A DNA stretch of 64,000 bases from Gentiana macrophylla (lineage: Eukaryota > Streptophyta > Magnoliopsida > Gentianales > Gentianaceae). The translations under genes were made by a program, and so were the position numbers. A model generated the notes under the pieces. The model was not told the DNA's origin. It searched no databases and saw nothing but the letters and a program-made list of their open reading frames with translations. Positions 22,671 to 34,405 of the stretch are shown here, piece after piece (the first letter of the stretch is position 1; the number at the start of each line of letters is the position of its first letter). The stretch covers positions 67,420,583 through 67,484,582 of the forward strand of contig CM047808.1 of the NCBI GenBank assembly GCA_026214975.1. The letters are read 5' to 3'.

Positions 22671-22675
22671 AGGTT

Positions 22676-22751
22676 CTAAAAGGTATAAAGTAATCTTATC
22701 ATAGAGGAAAAGAAGCCAAGGACAGAAAGGATACTTTTCTCTGATACCAAC
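22676..22751 (-). promoter_or_regulatory. Leader and primer binding site of a Ty3/gypsy element
   Basis: On the minus strand the LTR end (GTTACA) is followed by GTTGGTATCAGAGA at 22738-22751, complementary to the 3' end of plant initiator tRNA-Met. About 60 bases of leader remain before copia 2 sequence starts. A closely similar leader and PBS occur at 61796-61809. Confidence 0.75.
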
Positions 22752-23557
22752 TGTAACGTCCCGCTCCTGGATACTGAGCCTTTTTCTGGAAGAGAACGTT
22801 CGGCCCATATAACATTAAATAAATCTAACCTTATACGCAAACATCTACGACATAGTATCAAAATAAAGAAAACGGAAGCCCAAAACACACGGGTAAAAAC
22901 ATAAATGCTACTAAGAATAGATTACAATCATGCTAATGATAGGAAAAGAAAAATACAACAACGATCCCATACAAAATACGAAGTACAAAAGCTACAAACT
23001 TGTCTCACAAAAGTTCAGAAATAAAAGTACAACAACTATCTTGAGAAGCTAAACAACAAGTATACAACAACATACAATGGAAATGAAAGAATACAACGGA
23101 TAATACTTCATCATCAAGGCATCATCAATAATATATATCATCCTCAACGACCCCATGCTCAACCAGTTCGTCTTCTCACCTCAAAGCACAAACAAACATG
23201 CAAAGGGGTAAGTACATAGGTACTTTGCAAGAGTGAGAAGCTAATGAATAATTAAATTCTACAATGAAGAGGTTCTTCTATATGATTAAATTATCTTTAC
23301 GAGACAGACTCTATTCTAGAGTTCACTTCATTCTCATCAACATGTCGTGCCTGTTTATTTCTAGCTTAGCTTATTTTTGTTACATCCGCATCCAAGGGCA
23401 TTACGCACATCCGTCATGGGATATACCTTGCAACATATTGTTGGATCATACCAATAACCACGTGGAAAACACGAGGGTGTACACGTTCGGCAAAGTCCCT
23501 CCGTACTTTGGGTCTCATAGACCTACGGAATTATTCACTTTCTCTGAATGCTCACAC

Positions 23558-25425
23558 TGTTATGAAATCTACGCGGGAACGTTGCGTAGTTTAAAAATTA
23601 TTTCCTTGGATGATCTAAAATAGATCGTCTCTTTATCTACGGTTGTAGTTTCTGCACGAAGCCACCCAAGTGTGTGGCCTCTACCATTGATCCACATGAA
23701 CAATCCCATCATGGATTGCTACTATAAAAACTTGATTGCTAGACCGACCTTTTCTCTCTCCCAAAATCTCTCTAGGTCGCTCTCTTATTTTTGCAAGAAT
23801 TATTAACTCTTACAATTGTTATGATCAAAAGAGATAGCCAATCTCTTTCTTAAATAGAGAGACATGAACCCCATATGTCTCCCAATCTGATTGGGAGAAG
23901 CTTCCTAGTAGATTGGGGAGAAAGAAAACATTTTACTAGTAAAATAAGGAAAATAAATATTCTAGATTTATCTCATTTAATTTAATATCTCATACTAAAT
24001 AAATCCAAGATATCGCCAATATCTAATATTGATTATCTATATCATATTACCATAAATCAATTTATGCAAATCTATTAATATGTAATATTAATATATTGTA
24101 ATACTATTAATTAATATGCACAATCAATGTGTATCATATGCACATACTATATGCGCCCCATATAGCCAAAAGTTGGCTTTCGGAAAATTCTTAATTAATT
24201 AATATAATACTATGATTTATTAATTCGCAAAAATACATGTATATCATATATACATATATGTGTCGACATATATATCAAAGATGTATATTTAATTAATCGA
24301 CCATATTAATATTTTGCATTTAATTTATTCATAACAAATAAATACCACCATATTAATTATCACTATAACACTTTATAGTCAGAGATAAAACTTTCCTTAT
24401 TTTGTTATCACTATAACCGTATTTTAATCCGGATAGATGTTCTTATGTTTCTAACCCGATAGGCTTCCGAATATGTTGGCCGTAGGCACAAAATGCAAAT
24501 TACGAAAATGCCCTTCATACCTAACGATCACGGACGTCTAGCAACACACAGTGACCCTCAATCATCGGAAGAGTCAAATGCAATGACTACTACCTTTCAT
24601 GTGAAACGGTTACCATGTAAATAGAATCCTATCATTGTAATAATATCCATACAATCGTATCTAGAGTGTAAGTACATCAACGATCGTATCTTATAATCTT
24701 GATATCATGCTCCCTCAAAGTAACTCATTTACTCCCATTTTGCAAAGATTCACAAGAGCTAGATTATCCTTATAATAAGGCCCTTCGGGATATTTACTTC
24801 TATTCATAGGATACGCGATTTCCAGACGAAAAACATGAATCCTATGCGTGCTTCAGTATCACACTCAGTCACTACCGCATGATCGCCCTATGTCTAGGGG
24901 AAACCTCAATAGTGTCAAAGTATGACAATCCACACCGTGATGTCATGAAGACTCCGGTCTTAGGATAACTACACAACTGCCACATAGTGTCACACTTAAT
25001 AAAGTAAGAGGGTCCGTTTAACGTACGCATTCTCTAATACACGTCCACGTACAGTCCAAGTGTCCCTACACTATGATAGACAAGATCTATCCCTACCATC
25101 AATAAGATAGAAGACATCCAATACGTGATAGTCAAATCGTACTGTCAATGTCCCGTTTGATAGTACATACGACTAGAGACATTCAATTATCAAACCTTCT
25201 AAATTGAATCGAGATCTCATAAACCATAACTATTATGATTACTCTATCACAGTTTGACACTAGGGACGTTATCATGTACACAGTATCATAATTGGTCTGT
25301 TAGATGAACAAATATAGAATAACAAAAAGTCATTTATCATATGTATAAACATAAAGAAATAGTAGAAATGATTCGACCTGGTCGATCCGGTCCAGCCCGA
25401 CTGGGTTTAGGACACTATTTCAACA
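23558..25425 (-). repeat. Solo LTR, probably copia-type, 1,868 bp
   Basis: Inserted in the gypsy LTR: the related copy at 28840-29260 lacks this segment. On the minus strand it begins TGTTGAAATAG and ends CATAACA. It contains a TATA-like TATTTAAG near 23855 and no coding sequence. The target site appears to be ACATC: ACATC follows at 25426-25430, and the left flank reads ACAC at 23554-23557, which fits one lost base. The related uninterrupted LTR reads CACATC at this point. Confidence 0.65.
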
Positions 25426-25814
25426 ACATCACGATATAGTCTGGTGCCTATCCAAGAATGACATGATGTTTAATCTTTTACTACACAAGTACGTGTGTTA
25501 TTATTTGTTGTTAGCTAGCCACCTAAGTATTTTAAAGAAAACTCCCTCACATCTACTACTCTCCTGACCATTAGAAATGGACAAGGCCCAGCAATTACAC
25601 AAACATTGATGAATATTAATTCATCAAAGCACAAGCCTGTTATGCCCTTCCGACGGTCCTGAACTTTTACTATTAGGAAGAGTACATTCGGTGCCAGAAC
25701 TAAACGCATTATAAACTCAATCAAGGCTTGTTAAAGTATAATTAACATTATTAGATCAAGAAACAACATTTAGGACTCATACCATAGCTTAAAACAACAT
25801 TTTCCCCTAAACAG

Positions 25815-25985
25815 AGGTCAGGGCGGGTACACCCTTTTGGAGTGCGGGTGCACCAAACGACCAGAAGCATTCCAAATCTTTATGTTGGGCCTGTGCACTT
25901 CCACTGGCCACTGGTTCACTTGCACTGGAGGCTGGTACCCTTGCACTGACCTATGGTGCGCTTGCACCGAGCACAGAAAGCCTTA
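25815..25985 (-). promoter_or_regulatory. Cluster of GTGC..GCAC inverted motifs in the gypsy LTR
   Basis: Several variants of GGTGCGCTTGCACC and TGCACT..AGTGCA-like sequence occur in 170 bases. The related LTR at 29556-29670 has counterparts such as CTGGTGTGCCCGCACCAG (29648 area) and GTGCGCTTGCAC. The function is unknown; a location inside the LTR suggests a promoter or silencing role. Confidence 0.4.
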
Positions 25986-26357
25986 AACTCGATCTTTTCT
26001 GCACTTTGCCACTCAAATCCAAGCTTGTTCAACATTCAAAATACTCAGAAAATAGCAGAAAACTCAACCTTTACAAGACCATAATGTATCATAGCAAAGC
26101 AACAACATTTAAACATGAATCCTTTCTACAAACCAACATCAACACTCAACCTAAAAATTGTAAAACATAATTACTCATTAGGAAGAGCCTCTTACCTTAA
26201 TTGCGAACAATATTCCAAGAAAAACGCCAAGAAACTGCTACAACTCTTGATCCTGAAATCCAAAACCTAATTGATCAACAAGAAACCCTAAAAATCCTAT
26301 TTTTCTTTTAAAACCCGAAATGAAAGAAGTGTCAAACAGAATATTACCTGGATTATT

Positions 26358-28174
26358 TGCTGTGAAACTATTCTTAAAAAAATCTACGCTCCAAGACGAT
26401 AGTTTTTACTACTCGTGGCTGCGAAATTGAGCTACGGATTGAAGGATATGAATTATTGAAGAATCGAACTCGACGATTACCAAAAACTAAGCCTAAATTG
26501 TAAAATTATTGTTTTGCGAACAATTACCGTGAAAACGTTCGTCTTGATGAGACGATGATTTCCGTCTTCTACGGTCTGCCCAAAATCCCGATGGATTAGA
26601 CGTACAATTGAAGATTCTCTTCCTCCGCTTCCAGGCATCCTACGTCTGTTTCTAGCATCGTTCCTTCTCCTTATTTTCTGAAATTGCCGTGAAACTGAAT
26701 GGGGGGAGCATTGGGATCATTTTTCATAAACAGCCATTGATTAATTCCATTAATTTAATAGTTAAATTATTTTTTTGTAATTAATCTCCAAGACTAATAA
26801 TTAATCCCCTTTTAAATAAAATAAAGTCAAATAATAATTAGGTCATAGTAAATATACTCAATTACTATTTTACCCATTTCTGGAAAGTCGGGGTGCTACA
26901 ACATGATTGCAATTTTTGAGGCTGAATGTGCACGAAAAATTAGTATGAAAAGTATGCATAAAAAATCTCTCCTGTAGAAAATTCATTAGTTGTAGCAAAA
27001 CATCAATAACCTAAAACATGAACACATCAGCCAAGCAGAAAAACAACTTTGCATCATGGCAAACCAAACTTTAAAAAAAATTAACGAACCAAAAAAAATT
27101 AACGAACCAAACATAACATACCATTGAAATGCAAACCAAATGAGAAGAAACGACACCCAAGCACCTCAAATCAGAATAGCAATCCAAGAAAAAGCTACCA
27201 CCTGTCTGTTTTGATAACAATAGGTTATTCTTCACATTTCGTCATTTAATTGCTGTGAAACTATTTTAAGAAAAATCTACGCTCCAAGAGAATCGTTTTG
27301 ACTACTCATGGATGCAAAACAGAGCTACGGATTGAAAGACATGAATTTTTGCAGAATCGAACTCGACGATTACCAAAAAGTAGGCCTAAAATGAACACCT
27401 ACAATTTTGGAAACAATTAGTGTGGAAACATTCATCTTGATGAGACGATGATTTCCGTCTTCTGCGGTTTGCCCAAAATCCTGACGGATTAGCCGCATTA
27501 TTGAAGATTTCCTTCCTCCGCTTCCAGGCATTATGCATCTGTTTCTAGTGTGGTTCCTTCTCCTTATTTCTGAAAATTTCCGCGAAACTGAATGAGGGGA
27601 GTAATGGGATTATTTCCTTAAATAGCTATTGATAATTCCATTAATTTAATAGTGAAATCTTTTTTTATAATTAATCTCCAAGACTAATAATTAATCCCAT
27701 TTTAAATAAAATAAAAGGAAAATAATAATTAGGTCGTAGTAAATATACTCAATTACTATTTTACTCTTTTCTGAAAAGTCAGGGTATTACAACATGCTTG
27801 CTCTTTTTGAGGATGAATGTGCGAAAAAAGAAAAATTAGTATGAAAAGCATTCATAAAAAATCTCTCCGGTAGAAAATTCATTAGTTTAGAAAAACAACA
27901 ATAAGAGGAAAACAAGAACACATCAGCCATGCAGAAAAACAACTTCGTATCATGTCGCAAACCAAAATTAAAAAAAATTAACAAAGCAAAATAGGTAAAA
28001 CAAATAATATTTGACGAAAACGGAAACTATACCAAACATAACATACCATTGAAATGCGAACCAAATGGGAAGAATCGGCACCCAAGCACCTCAATCAGAA
28101 TAGTAGTCCAAGAAAAAGCTACCACCTGTCTATTTTGCTAACAACAGGTTATTCTTCACATTTCGTCGTTTACT
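26358..28174. repeat. Tandem duplication of about 0.9 kb covering an LTR edge and its flank
   Basis: Copy 1 is about 26358-27250 and copy 2 about 27251-28174. Both begin TGCTGTGAAACTATT and both end with CATTTCGTC(A/G)TTTA. Each copy holds the outer LTR end (TCGGGGTGCTACAACATG at 26888, TCAGGGTATTACAACATG at 27779) plus about 350 bases of flank. They differ by many substitutions and small indels, so the duplication is old. No gene lies inside. Confidence 0.75.
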
Positions 28175-28371
28175 TGCTACCCATAAGATATAGTTCTTAA
28201 TCCGAGGGTCCAAGAATTTAGCACAATTGATGGTTATGAAACATAGTAAAAAATACAAACATAACTAAACTGTAATGTAGACATTTCAAAAAAAAAATAT
28301 GGCTCAACTTGTGCCTCTATTTTATGTCTCTATCTTATTGCTCTTAGATGATACTTTCAATGGAAAAAAGA
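28175..28371. other. Short unique-looking spacer
   Basis: AT-rich sequence between the tandem duplication and the next LTR. No gene or repeat is recognised. Confidence 0.4.
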
Positions 28372-29682
28372 TGTAATGCCCCGTTCCCGGACACTGAGTC
28401 CTTATCCGGAATAAGAATGCTCGGCACGTATAAAATAAAATAAATTTCACTTTATACGTAAACCTCTACTACGTCGTATCGAGTTAAGCAAAACGGAAGA
28501 AAAAAGACTTGGGTAATTTTTTTCCAAACATCTAAGAATAGAAACTCAATATCTAAAGATAGAAATGTAACATTTATTACATCGAGAAGGAAACCAAACG
28601 AAAACCAAAACGTACGATAAAACCTCCAAACGTATACTAAAAGGAATTACACAATTTCCAACAAAACTGCAAGTCTAATATAATGAATGAAAACATAAAT
28701 AAAAGAACTCTTCAACTCATGCGTCCTTAAACGTCGTCATCAAAGTCCTCCTCGAACTCTAGATTTACCTGTTCGTCTTCTCTCCCCCAAACACATAAAT
28801 AAACATGAATTTGAGGTAAGTACATTTTACATAGTAAAAAGTAGAAGCTACAATTTATTTAGGCTCTTTAACATTTTTTACTTTAATAATTATTTTTGTG
28901 AGACCGACCGATCTAAGGTTCACTCCATGCCTATCGACATGTCATGACTATACGTTTCTAGCTTAGCTTATCTTTGTTACATCATTACACAAGGACACTA
29001 CGCATGGCGTTCATCAGCCTGAAAATATACTTGCTAACTAACGCTGATAAGCACCGATTAGCTCCGGGGTCTTCCCGGTATGCGTATACGTTCGATGAAT
29101 TTCGTCCACTACCCTTTAGCCTTTTGAGCCAGTAGCGTTGTTCACCTTATTGAATGTATCACATCGCCGATATGAAATAGTATCTAACCGAGAATAAGTG
29201 ACGTTTTATCTTTTACTACACTTATGTAATTATTATCCGTTATTATCAAGCCACCCAAGTGTTTTCAGAATAAAACTCACCTTATCAACTCTACTCCATC
29301 ACTTAGACAGTTAGACATTACAACCTATCAAGTACACCGATATTGATGAACTCTAGTTCATCAAAGCACAAGGCCTTTCATGCCTTTCCGACGGTCCCGA
29401 ACTTCAACTCCCTTTAAGAGTACATCCGGTGCCGGAACCAAATGCATCAGAAACTCAATCGAAGCTTGTTTATGTTTAATTAATGTTATAAGATCAAAGA
29501 TTTACATTTAGAACTAATTATAAAGCTTAAAACCACATTTTCCCTCAAAACAGGGGCCGGTGCGCCCACACTGGGGTTCAGTGCGCTTGCACTGAGCCTC
29601 TGTATGTAAAATCCAAAATCTACTCGACTACTACTCCCGCACTGGGTCTGGTGTGCCCGCACCAGGGGCTGGGGCTGTAGTC
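28372..29682 (-). repeat. LTR piece of element B (3' side)
   Basis: Starts TGTAATGCCCCG, homologous to 22752 onward and 61810 onward. The left edge is preceded by non-PBS sequence, so it is the outer edge of a 3' LTR. It is cut at 29682 by the solo LTR. Beyond that LTR the sequence is RT coding, so the rest of this LTR and the end of pol were lost. Confidence 0.6.
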
Positions 29683-31434
29683 TGTGAGATGTAGTGCCCG
29701 AAAGACAATCATTGCTTGTCTATACGGGCAAGTGGGAGATTGTTGGAAGTAGCGCCCGAAAGACAATTTATGTAATTGTTTTTATAATTAGTAAATGACA
29801 GATTTATTTTCATCTTATTATTTTCTTTGTGCTTATATTTAATACACTGCTGAAAACCCTAAGTTGTATCATATGTAGCCATATAACTTTGTGCGTGTCA
29901 CACGCGAGGATTAAGTTTACGGTGGTACACTTAAATTGTTAGTCCGTGGTGAAATTAATCAAAGTATGGGGTCTGCTGATTAAACCACCACTAATGCGCC
30001 CAGAACACTCTAAGGTGTGACCGTCTTATCCGGATCGTTGATATTGGTTATCTAAGTGGGGCATATATATATGATGTAGTCATATATGACTGGATCGATT
30101 TATTCTGCATTTCTCATATAATTCTGTGATTGAGAAATCTTATTAGATCACAAGATGATCATATATGGATAAACCTTAATCCTGAATTGATTGCATGCTC
30201 CTACTTGTTTCAGGATAGGGTTTGATGTGTTCGTTAAGGATCTCTAAGAGGTGCGGTCCGAATCACTTTCACATTGGCACTATTCTGGAATGAGTGAGAA
30301 GTGTGTGTCTCATAGATATGGAATCCATTCCTTCCTATAGGAAGTACAAAGACAATCCCCTTATTTGTTAATCCTAGAAATAGATCGATCCCGGGAGTTC
30401 GTATTGGTTATGAACTAATTGAGCACTAGTGGGTTAATGGTAAATAAGGATAAGATGTAATGAAGAAGGTTTACGGAAATAATCCAGCTTCGTTACGGAT
30501 AGTCTATGGAGGTTTAGTCTGTATGTAATGATTATATCAATGGACACTTATCGACTCGACATTTTGAGAATAAGTTATATCTGTAATCGATAGAGTTTTG
30601 TTTCGGATTTATGGTGGCGTAATTCCGGAATTAATGAGTTGAGTAGAAATATTCTGTTCGATTAATATTTTATTCAATTTATTGTAGCTACTGGTTATAG
30701 GTCCATGGTCTCATGGTTGGCTCCTAACACGTGAGTGTTTTCTCGTTTTGTGGAACCTCGAGAATAAATTAAATAGTTGGTCTATTTAATGAATATGCGA
30801 ATATTATCTATTTGGTAAATTTATTTTATTATAATGTGGATAATGTAATTATTTATGTGTTAAATAATTATAAATAAGAAATTAGTTTTCTTATTGGATA
30901 AATAGGAAATTTGTTTTCCTATTGGATATTGGGTAAAGGTTTTATTTTCCTAAAAGGAAAAGATAAATTTGTGTGTAAAAGATAAACTATCAATTTATTA
31001 GTTATTTTCTTACAAAAATAGAGTTTCTCCCAACACAAAATTTAACCAGAAAAAGCACGCCATTATTGAGGAAAAAAGGGACGCACCTTTTAATAAAAGA
31101 GAGAAATTTTGTTTTCTTGTCTTAGCCAATGGAAGAAGAAAAACTAGGGGTTTTCTTAAGCATATTTGAGGAGTTTCTACTACGAGGATTGACTCCACCA
31201 GTCGTCGCTTCGAGATACAATCCAGAAGATCACGGCTTCTCTCCGGTTGGATAAATCTACTAACCTTCTTATAGATTATTAATTGTTATATGAATCATAT
31301 CGTGGTAAAATCGAAAAACGAATTTTAATTCGTAGCTTCCGTTGTGCATGATCGAGTGTCTCGATCGGTGCTGTGAATCAGATGACGATCCAATTATGTC
31401 TCGGATCCAGATTCGGGTTTCTTTATATCCAGCA
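29683..31434 (+). repeat. Solo LTR of the copia 3 family (1,752 bp) with TSD TAGTC
   Basis: Closely similar along its length to the LTRs at 32612-34391 and 59206-60983. It begins TGTGAG (others TGTTAG) and ends AGCA. A 5-base duplication, TAGTC, lies at 29678-29682 and 31435-31439. There is no internal sequence, so it arose by recombination between two LTRs. Its last 70 bases differ from the others by extra sequence after GATCGGTGCT. Confidence 0.85.
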
Positions 31435-31439
31435 TAGTC

Positions 31440-32606
31440 AAATTTTCTTTCAACGTCTGGAAAGCATCTTCGCACTCACTGGTCCACTCGAACTTCACAT
31501 TCTTCTGAGTGAGCCGGGTAAGTGTTGTAGCTATCATTGAGAAGTCTTGTACAAATTTCTTATAATAGCCAGCCAAACCAAGAAAACTTCAAGAAACTAA
31601 CTTCATCCAACCAAAAGTCATACTTTGAGACCTTAGCATACAACTGATTCTGCTTCAAGGAATCCAACACTATCCTTAGGTGTTCTTCATGTTCTTTCTC
31701 ATCCTTAGAGTATACAAGGATGTCATCAATGAACACTGTCACAAACTTGTCCAAGTATGACATGAAAAAACGTTGCATTAAATCCATAAATTCGTATGGA
31801 GCATTAGTGAGTCCAAACGGCATGACCAAGAACTCATAATGTCCATACCTCGTACTGAAAGCCGTCTTTGGTATATCTGCTACCTTGATCTTCAATTGGT
31901 GCTAACCGGACCTAAGATCAATCTTAGAAAACACTCTATTGCCTTGCAACTGGTTAAACAAATATCAATCCTTGGTAAGGGATGCTTATTCTTGATGGTG
32001 AGGTTATTCAACGCTCTGTAGTCTATACAAATCCTCATGCTACCATCCTTCTTCTTAACAAACAACACTGGGGCTCCCCCAAGGCGAAGTACTAGGCTGA
32101 ATTATATTAATTTCAAGCATATCCTTAAGTTGAGCCTTCAAATCTTTCAATTCAGTCGGTGCCATTCTATAGGGTGCCTTAACAACTGGTGCCACTCCGA
32201 GTACCAACTTGATCTCAAACTCTATTTCTCTATCCAGTATGTTTCCCGAAAACACTTCTGGGTACTCTTTCACTATAGGGGTTTCCTCTAGCTTAGGTTT
32301 CACTTGCTCCACATCCACTGCGTACAACAAGTAGACTTCACAACCCTTCTGACAAGCTCTTATCGCCTTAAATGCTGAAATTATCGAATGACGCTTCTTA
32401 CTAGGCTTGTAAACATTACCTTGGTAAGTCTTAGCTGATTTCCCAGGCACTTTAAAGGTCACTCTTTTTTCCCTACAATCCAGGTAAAATTAATTCTCGG
32501 ATAGCCAGTCTACTCCAAGAATTACGTCGAAATCCGAAGAGTCCAAAACCGTAAAGTCACTTTTCAATTGGTATGCTCCTACTCGCAAATCCACTCGAGG
32601 CATCAA
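31440..32606 (-). pseudogene. Chromovirus-like protease end and reverse transcriptase, broken
   Basis: Transcript order starts at 32606. The C-terminal part of the protease (SDFDVILGVDWLSEN near 32490-32550) is followed by a linker (VYLLYAV, EYPEVF) and the RT start ([27 protein letters not shown]) in 32055-32462. A gap with stops follows. Then 31560-31895 has [19 protein letters not shown] and the catalytic motif FIDD in [11 protein letters not shown]. The 31394-31576 frame has [11 protein letters not shown] and the start of the tether region. It ends at the solo LTR, so RNase H and integrase are missing. Confidence 0.85.
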
Positions 32607-32611
32607 CTTGG

Positions 32612-34391
32612 TGTTAGATATAGTGTGCCCGAAAGACTATTGTTGCTTGTCCTTACGGGCAAGTGCGAGATTGTTGGAAGATGCGCCCGAAAGACAATTT
32701 ATGTAATTGTTTTTATGATTAATAAATGACAGATTTATTCTCATCTTATTATTTTCTTCGTGCTTATAAGTAATACACTACTGAAAACCCCAAGTCGTAT
32801 CATATGTAGCCATATAACTTAGTGTGTGTCACACATGAGGATTAAGTTTATGGTGATACACTTGAACAATTAGTCCGTGGTGAACTTAATCAAAGTATGG
32901 GGTCTATTGATTAAACCACCATTAATGCGCCCTGAACACTTTATGGTGTGACCATCTTATCCGGACCATCGACATTGGTTGTCTAAGTGGGGAATTTATA
33001 TATGATGTAGTCATATAGGACTGGACCGATTTAATCTGTGTTTCTCATATAATTCCGTGATTGAGAAATCTCATTAAGTCACAAGATGATCATAAATGGA
33101 TTAACCTTAATCCTGAAGTGATTGCATACTCGTACTGGTTTCAACATAGGGTTTGATGTGTTCGTTAAGGATCGCTAAGAGGCGCGTTCCGAATCACTTT
33201 CACGTTGCCAATATTCTGGAATAAGTGAGAAGTGTGTGTATCACAGATATTGAATTCATTCCTTCCTACGGGAAGTAGAAAGACAATCCCCTTATTTGTT
33301 AATCTTCGAAACTAATCGATCCACGGAGTTCTTATTGGTTATGAACTAATTGATCACTAGTGGGTTAATGGTAAATAAGTATAAGAAGTATTGAAGAAGG
33401 TTTACGGAAATAATCCTGCTTCATTACAGATAGTCTATGGAGGGTTAGTTTATATGTAATGATTATATCAATGGACACTTATCGACTCGACTCGACGTTT
33501 TGAGAATAAGTTATATCTATAACCGATAGAGTTTAGTTTCGGATTTATGGTGGCATAATTCGAGAATTAATGAGTTGAGTAAAAATATTCTGTTCGATGA
33601 ATATTTTATTCAATTTATTGTAGCTACTAGTTATAGATCCATGGTCCCAGGGTTGGCTCTTAACACGCGAGTGTTTTCTCGTTTTGTGGAATCTCAAGAA
33701 TAAATTAAATAGTTGGTCTATTTAATGAATATGCAATATTATTTATTTGGTAAATAATATGTAAAATAGAAAAGACATTTTCTATTAAAAATAATGAAGA
33801 AAATGGCGCCATTAATGTGGATAAGTTAGGAGAAGAGATTTTCCTAGATTATCTCATTTGTGTAATTAATTAATTATCTATTTGTTGGATAATTAATGGA
33901 AAAATAAGAGATTGTTTTGGGAATTATCTCTTATCTTTTGGCAAATATCTTTTTCCTTAAGGGAATAGGAAATTGTAGTGTGAAAAGGATAACTCTCTCT
34001 TGACCCGTTATTTTTCTATATAAAGAGAGTTCCTCCCAACACAATTACAAGTTGCAATTTGCGCCACACACTAAATTAAAGAAGAGAAAAATTAGTTTTT
34101 TGTTCTAGTCATTAAGAGATGAAAACCTTAGGGTTTTCTTGTGCATATTCGAGGAGGTTCTATGCCGAGGATCGACGTCCACCAGTCGTCGCTTGGAGAT
34201 ACAATCCGGAAGATCACAGCTTCTCCCTTTGGTCGATTGCCTATTCTTCTCCGGTTGAGGTAAATCTACTAACCTTCTTATAGATTAATTATTATGCTAA
34301 TCATATCGTGGTAAAATCGAAAAAACAATTTAATTCATTGCTTCCACTGTGCTAAGATCGAGTGTCTCGATCGGTGCTACTACTTCTAGCA
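32612..34391 (+). repeat. 5' LTR of copia 3
   Basis: Runs TGTTAG to AGCA, with a TATA box TATATAAA at 34017-34024. The first 60 bases contain a PPT-like sequence (CGGGCAAGTGCGAGAT) followed by a second TGTTGG, so the LTR start is duplicated inside itself. Confidence 0.9.
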
Positions 34392-34393
34392 TG

Positions 34394-34405
34394 TGGTATC
34401 GGAGA
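34394..34405 (+). promoter_or_regulatory. Primer binding site of copia 3
   Basis: TGGTATCGGAGA lies two bases after the LTR end. It matches the complement of plant initiator tRNA-Met 3' end (TGGTATCAGAGC) with small changes. Confidence 0.75.

Larger units (their letters stand above)
18430..22675 (-). mobile_element. Ty1/copia retrotransposon 2 (Sirevirus-like), truncated at both ends
   Basis: Minus-strand RT, RNase H and an extra 3' ORF are arranged as in copia element 1. Protease, integrase, gag and 5' LTR are absent: coding similarity stops near 22675, directly against the leader and PBS of a gypsy LTR, so a deletion joined them. At the other end the extra ORF is cut at 18430 by the 3' LTR of copia element 1. 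The RT differs clearly from that of element 1, so the two are different families or old relatives. Confidence 0.8.
22752..26900 (-). repeat. 5' LTR of Ty3/gypsy element A (interrupted by a solo LTR)
   Basis: On the minus strand it starts TGTAGCACCCC (26900) and ends GTTACA (22752), next to the PBS. It is homologous in blocks to 28372-29682 and 61810-62209. Without the inserted 23558-25425 segment it would be about 2.3 kb. At 25815-25985 it carries several GTGC..GCAC inverted motifs. The element's interior is missing apart from about 75 bases of leader. Confidence 0.65.

Noticed and set aside
23264..23623. 119-codon plus-strand ORF with an apparent membrane segment
   Set aside because: It lies inside a gypsy LTR and runs across the border of the inserted solo LTR at 23558. 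The related LTR at 28860-29200 does not keep the frame.
32672..34391. Calling the copia 3 LTR from the inner TGTTGG at 32672
   Set aside because: The matching 5-base duplication CTTGG fits only the outer TGTTAG at 32612.
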